Under the pieces are notes generated by a model. The model ran no database searches. It saw only the letters and a program-made list of their open reading frames with translations, and was not told the DNA's origin. This document shows, piece after piece, positions 60,964-64,000 of a stretch of 64,000 nt of DNA. The stretch comes from Mycobacterium scrofulaceum. Lineage in GTDB: Bacteria; Actinomycetota; Actinomycetes; Mycobacteriales; Mycobacteriaceae. Every line of letters begins with the position of its first letter. The stretch's first letter is position 1. The stretch is from assembly GCF_002086735.1 (NCBI RefSeq), contig NZ_MVIJ01000009.1:89728-153727 (forward strand). Reading direction: 5' to 3'. The translations under genes were made by a program, and so were the position numbers.

Positions 60964-61755
60964 GTGGAAAAGCGTCTGATCGGACGCGGCCTGCTCGCCG
61001 GTGCGATCGGCGCGGTGCTCGCGTTCGCCTTCGCGCGCCTGTGCGCCGAGCCGGTGATCGGCCGCGCGATCGCTTTCGAAGAGGGACGGGCCGACGCCCA
61101 AAACGCTCACGGCGTGCACGAGCACGGCGCCGAGCTGTTCGGCCGCGGCGTGCAGTCCGGCGCCGGGTTGGGCTTCGGTGTGCTCATCTTCGGCGTCGCG
61201 ATGGGCGCGCTGTTCGGCGTGTTGTTCTGTGTGGTTGCCGCGCGACTGAGAAGCGTTGCGCCGCAGAGTCTTTCGCTCCTGTTGGCGGCGGCCGCCTTCG
61301 TCGCGGTGTACCTGGTGCCGTTCCTGAAGTATCCGCCGAACCCCCCCGCGGTGGACCAGGCCGACACCATCGCGGCGCGCACCGGCTGGTACCTGGCGAT
61401 GGTGCTCGCGTCGGTGGGGTTGGCCGTCGCCGCGGTCTGGTCGGCGCGGCCGCTGACGGCCCGGTTCGGCGCGTGGAACGGGCGGCTGCTCGCGGCGGGC
61501 GGATACGCCGCGGCGGTCGCGGTGGTGATGGCGCTGCTGCCGAGCGTGGACGAGACGCCCGGACCGCTGCGTGACGCGTCGGGCGCGATCAGCTACCCGG
61601 GCTTCCCGGCCGACGTCCTCTACGAATTCAGGTTGCTCGCGCTGGCCACGCAGCTGGTGCTGTGGGCGGCCATCGGCGTGGTGTTCGCGACGTCCGCCGG
61701 GCGCCTGCTGGGGCAGCGCGAGGGGAGCGGACGGGCGTCGAGCGTCGCGGCGTGA
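60964..61755 (+). CDS. cbtA: Cobalt transporter subunit CbtA
   Basis: 263 residues with five or six hydrophobic segments. GRGLLAGAIGAVLAFAFARLCAEPVIGRAI at the N-terminus and KYPPNPPAV in a loop are typical of CbtA. A loop with EHGAELFGR may contact metal. It forms the cobalt importer with CbtB under B12 control. GTG 60964 is four bases after the cbtB stop; its end overlaps the next GTG (GTGA). Confidence 0.9.
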   Translation: MEKRLIGRGLLAGAIGAVLAFAFARLCAEPVIGRAIAFEEGRADAQNAHGVHEHGAELFGRGVQSGAGLGFGVLIFGVAMGALFGVLFCVVAARLRSVAPQSLSLLLAAAAFVAVYLVPFLKYPPNPPAVDQADTIAARTGWYLAMVLASVGLAVAAVWSARPLTARFGAWNGRLLAAGGYAAAVAVVMALLPSVDETPGPLRDASGAISYPGFPADVLYEFRLLALATQLVLWAAIGVVFATSAGRLLGQREGSGRASSVAA

Positions 61756-62300
61756 CGGATGTCGTCCGGCTGACCCTGGTCTCGCACGCGATGACCGACG
61801 CCATGGCGGCCGCGCGCTTCCCCGGCGACGAACCCCTCAACGCCCTGGGCCGTCGGCAGGCCGAGGCCGGTGCCGTCGAATTACCCCGCAGCGCACGCCA
61901 TCTCACCGGCCCCGAGCAGCGCGCCCGCCAAACGGCCGGCCTCATGGGGTTGGAGGCGGCAGCGGATCCGCTCCTGGCCGACCTGGATTGCGGGCGATGG
62001 CGGGGGAAAAGGCTGCAGGATGTGCCGCCCGGCGACCTGACGGTCTGGCTGACCGATCCCCTGCGGGCCCCGCACGGCGGTGAGTCGATCCTCGACCTGA
62101 TCCACCGGGTGGGCGGCTGGCTGGCGTCTCTCACCGACAGCACGTCGCCCGCCGTGGCGGTGACCCACCCCGCGGTGATCCGCGCCGCCATCCTGCACAG
62201 CCTCAATGCGCCCCCGAAGTCGTTCTGGCGCATCGATATTGCGCCGGTGAGTCGCACCGTGCTGCATTTCCGGAGCGGCGGCTGGACGCTGAGTTTGTAG
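61752..62300 (+). CDS. Histidine-phosphatase-family protein coupled to cobalt transport
   Basis: 182 residues. The phosphoglycerate-mutase-like fold is shown by GPEQRARQTAGLM, LADLDCGRWRGKRLQDV and AVTHPAVIRAAIL, with second His at THPAV. The usual RHG motif is SHA (LVSHAMTDAM): His kept, neighbouring Arg lost. This may be a CobC-like alpha-ribazole phosphatase or an altered enzyme. GTGA overlap with cbtA places it in the B12-controlled unit, supporting a corrinoid role (inference). Confidence 0.82.
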   Translation: MTDVVRLTLVSHAMTDAMAAARFPGDEPLNALGRRQAEAGAVELPRSARHLTGPEQRARQTAGLMGLEAAADPLLADLDCGRWRGKRLQDVPPGDLTVWLTDPLRAPHGGESILDLIHRVGGWLASLTDSTSPAVAVTHPAVIRAAILHSLNAPPKSFWRIDIAPVSRTVLHFRSGGWTLSL

Positions 62301-62370
62301 CTGGGCGTGTGTTTTCGCGGCGTGGCTTGGACAGCAGAGATTTGTCGTACCCGGCTGCGATGATGGGGTC

Positions 62371-63615
62371 ATGTCCTCGATCGCATCGTGTGCCGCGGCG
62401 GTGAGCCCTGCGGAGCGTACTGAGGTGCTGTTCGAGGAGTTGGCGGAGTTGGCCGGGCAGCGTAACGCGATCGATGGGCGCATCGTGGAGATCGTCGCCG
62501 AGCTGGATCGCGACGAGCTGTGCGGGAATACGGGCGCGCGGTCGGTGGCGGCGTTGGTGGCCTGGAAGTTGGGGTGCTCGTCGGCCAACGCGCACACGAT
62601 CGCCACCGTCGCGCACCGGTTCGAGGAGTTCCCGCGCTGCGCGCAGGGCCTGCGGGAGGGGCGGCTGTCGCTGGATCAGGTCGGCGTCATCGCGGCGCGC
62701 GGCGGTGCGGGATCTGATGAGCATTACGCCGCGTTGGCCCGGGTCGCTACGGTGGGCCAGCTGCGCACCGCGATCAAGCTGGAGCCACGACCCGAACCCG
62801 ATAGCGGGCCGCAACCGCAGCCCTCGATCACCAAGGCCGCCGATGAGGAGTTCACCTGTTGGCGGATCAAACTGCCGCACCTGGAGGCGGCGAAGTTCGA
62901 CGCGGCGCTGGCGTCGCATCGTGATGCGCTGATCGCCGAGTGGAAACGCGAGCACGGCGGCGGCGAGCACGGCTCGGAGCGCGGGGCGCCGTTGCCGGGC
63001 ACCCTCGAGGCGTTCCTGCGCCTGGTCGAGGCCGGGTGGGACACCGAGGCGGCCCGCCGCCCGCACGGGCAGCACACCACGGTGGTGGTGCACGTCGACG
63101 TCGAGCAGCGCGCCGCCGCGCTGCATCTGGGTCCGCTGCTGTCCGACGCCGAACGCCGCTACCTGACCTGCGATGCCACCTGCGAGGTCTGGTTCGAACG
63201 CCACGGCGAGGTCATCGGCGCCGGGCGGGCGACGCGGACCATCAGCCGGCGGTTGCGCCGCGCGCTCGAGCACCGCCACCCGACCTGCGCGGTTCCCGGC
63301 TGTGGCGCGACCCGCGGTCTGCACGCTCACCACCTCTGGCACTGGGAAGACGGCGGCCCCACCGAGCTGGCCAACCTGGTGCTGGTCTGCCCCTATCACC
63401 ACCGGCTACACCACCGCGGCCTCATCACCATCACCGGCCCCGCCGGCGCGCTCACCGTCACCGACAGCTCCGGACGACCGCTTAGCGCAGGATCACTCGC
63501 CCGGGTGCCCAACCACCCCCCACCCGCCGTCCCGCCATGCCCCGGACCCACCGGCGAACGCGCCGACTGGTGGTGGTACGAACCCTTCCAACCCCAGCCA
63601 CCACCAAACAACTGA
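62371..63615 (+). CDS. 13E12-family HNH endonuclease (DUF222)
   Basis: 414 residues. The DUF222 region (residues 15-270) is followed by an HNH domain: CAVPGCGATRGLHAHHLWHWEDGGPTELANLVLVCPYHHRLHHRG with two Cys, the HH pair and Asn/His of the fold. Such genes occur in many copies in mycobacteria (REP13E12) and serve as phage or element insertion sites. It appears full length, ending in a Pro-rich tail. Homing or defence activity is not proven. Confidence 0.9.
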   Translation: MSSIASCAAAVSPAERTEVLFEELAELAGQRNAIDGRIVEIVAELDRDELCGNTGARSVAALVAWKLGCSSANAHTIATVAHRFEEFPRCAQGLREGRLSLDQVGVIAARGGAGSDEHYAALARVATVGQLRTAIKLEPRPEPDSGPQPQPSITKAADEEFTCWRIKLPHLEAAKFDAALASHRDALIAEWKREHGGGEHGSERGAPLPGTLEAFLRLVEAGWDTEAARRPHGQHTTVVVHVDVEQRAAALHLGPLLSDAERRYLTCDATCEVWFERHGEVIGAGRATRTISRRLRRALEHRHPTCAVPGCGATRGLHAHHLWHWEDGGPTELANLVLVCPYHHRLHHRGLITITGPAGALTVTDSSGRPLSAGSLARVPNHPPPAVPPCPGPTGERADWWWYEPFQPQPPPNN

Positions 63616-63920
63616 TATGTAGGCGTCGTTTGTCAAGAGGCAGGTGAAAGCCGCCCCGGTTGTGATGCCGGGGCGGCTTTCGTTTGATCGGGGTCAGTCG
63701 GCGCGGCGGCGGTCGTTGATCTACGACGGTGGTGTCAGACTGATATACGCGGGTTGGTTACCGCAAGACGATGGTTCGGCGCGAACGGTGGCTGCTCTCT
63801 AGGGACGGGCGTCGCATCAGTATTCGATGAATCCTGTTGCTGCTCATAGTTGTAACGCAGATCCAGTTCGCCTGCCTCGCCGCCGGCCGGCTGGCCCCGA
63901 TCAAGCTTTGGTTGACGGTG
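63616..63920. other. Intergenic region with terminator at the right edge
   Basis: Between the HNH gene and the transposase fragment there is no convincing gene. It holds the perfect terminator after the HNH gene, then about 230 bases of lower-GC sequence that may be the end of an IS110-type element (which lacks terminal inverted repeats) or a former 13E12 remnant. Confidence 0.5.
63646..63686 (+). terminator. Terminator after the HNH gene
   Basis: A perfect 14-bp stem (63646-63659 with 63668-63681), 8-base loop, then GTTTG. It can also stop transcription on the other strand, where the stem is followed by the mixed sequence CACCTGCC, so plus-strand use is likelier. Confidence 0.8.
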
Positions 63921-64000
63921 TCAGGTCAGCGTGGCCAGAGACCAGCACCAGCCCGCGAGCTGTCGAGCGACTGCGACGTTGGCCACCACGTGGGGCTTCT
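63921..64000 (-). mobile_element. C-terminal end of an IS110-family transposase (partial)
   Basis: The minus strand enters the window in frame and encodes KPHVVANVAVARQLAGWCWSLATLT then TGA. The NVAVARQLAGWCWSLA pattern is the usual C-terminus of mycobacterial IS110/IS116-type transposases. Only 26 codons are visible, so completeness of the element is unknown. Confidence 0.6.

Overview
The window reads as a chromosomal segment of a slow-growing mycobacterium, most like the Mycobacterium avium complex. Evidence: very high GC, GTG and TTG starts, PE/PPE/Esx genes, Lsr2, MPT63-type and LpqG-type exported proteins, and a gene order that matches, inverted, the M. tuberculosis block from Rv3665c down to Rv3596c. 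Family and ortholog names come from remembered sequence features; no search was run, and the species is not fixed.

Layout. 1-2820: end of a peptide ABC importer (dppB fragment, dppC, fused dppD). 2832-5306: a degenerate Fic-like protein, an Ms1/MTS2823-type small RNA, a HAD phosphatase and a 6C small RNA. 5307-9803: a compact Tad/Flp pilus locus. 9842-12605: a three-gene ATGA-coupled operon (Lgt-like protein, small membrane protein, Tes-like radical SAM protein) inserted into the conserved order. 12602-20475: Rv3651-like sensor, MrfA-type helicase, cold-shock protein and topoisomerase I. 20525-24234: MPT63-like secreted protein, membrane adenylate cyclase, DNA polymerase III delta' and tRNA-Thr. 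24259-29407: envelope genes (large membrane protein, GalE1, PpgS with its partner, flippase-like protein). 29499-35988: DUF475 protein, pyrophosphatase, DacB-type peptidase, zincin, TilS, Hpt and LpqG.

36599-41488 is a PE/PPE/Esx cluster with two PE-PPE pairs, a small DNA-binding-like gene between them, and an EsxW/EsxV-type pair. The second PE frame appears shifted by one base. 41489-45201 holds a dehydrogenase, an F420-type monooxygenase, epoxide hydrolase A and a VOC protein. The espACD genes that follow ephA in M. tuberculosis are absent. 45463-55467 is a housekeeping run: ftsH, folE-folP-folB-folK, two membrane proteins, a Rossmann protein, panC-panD-coaX. lysS, lsr2 and clpC1 follow; a ClgR-like operator and strong terminators flank clpC1.

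60620-62300 is a cobalamin-riboswitch unit controlling CbtB, CbtA and an atypical histidine phosphatase. The right edge holds a 13E12-type HNH gene, a perfect terminator and the last codons of an IS110-type transposase.

Many genes show a TANNNT box 6-8 bases before the start codon, the arrangement expected for leaderless mRNAs. The best candidates for new biology are the Lgt-like/Tes-like operon, the degenerate Fic protein, and the overlapping divergent leaderless starts at 26033-26067.
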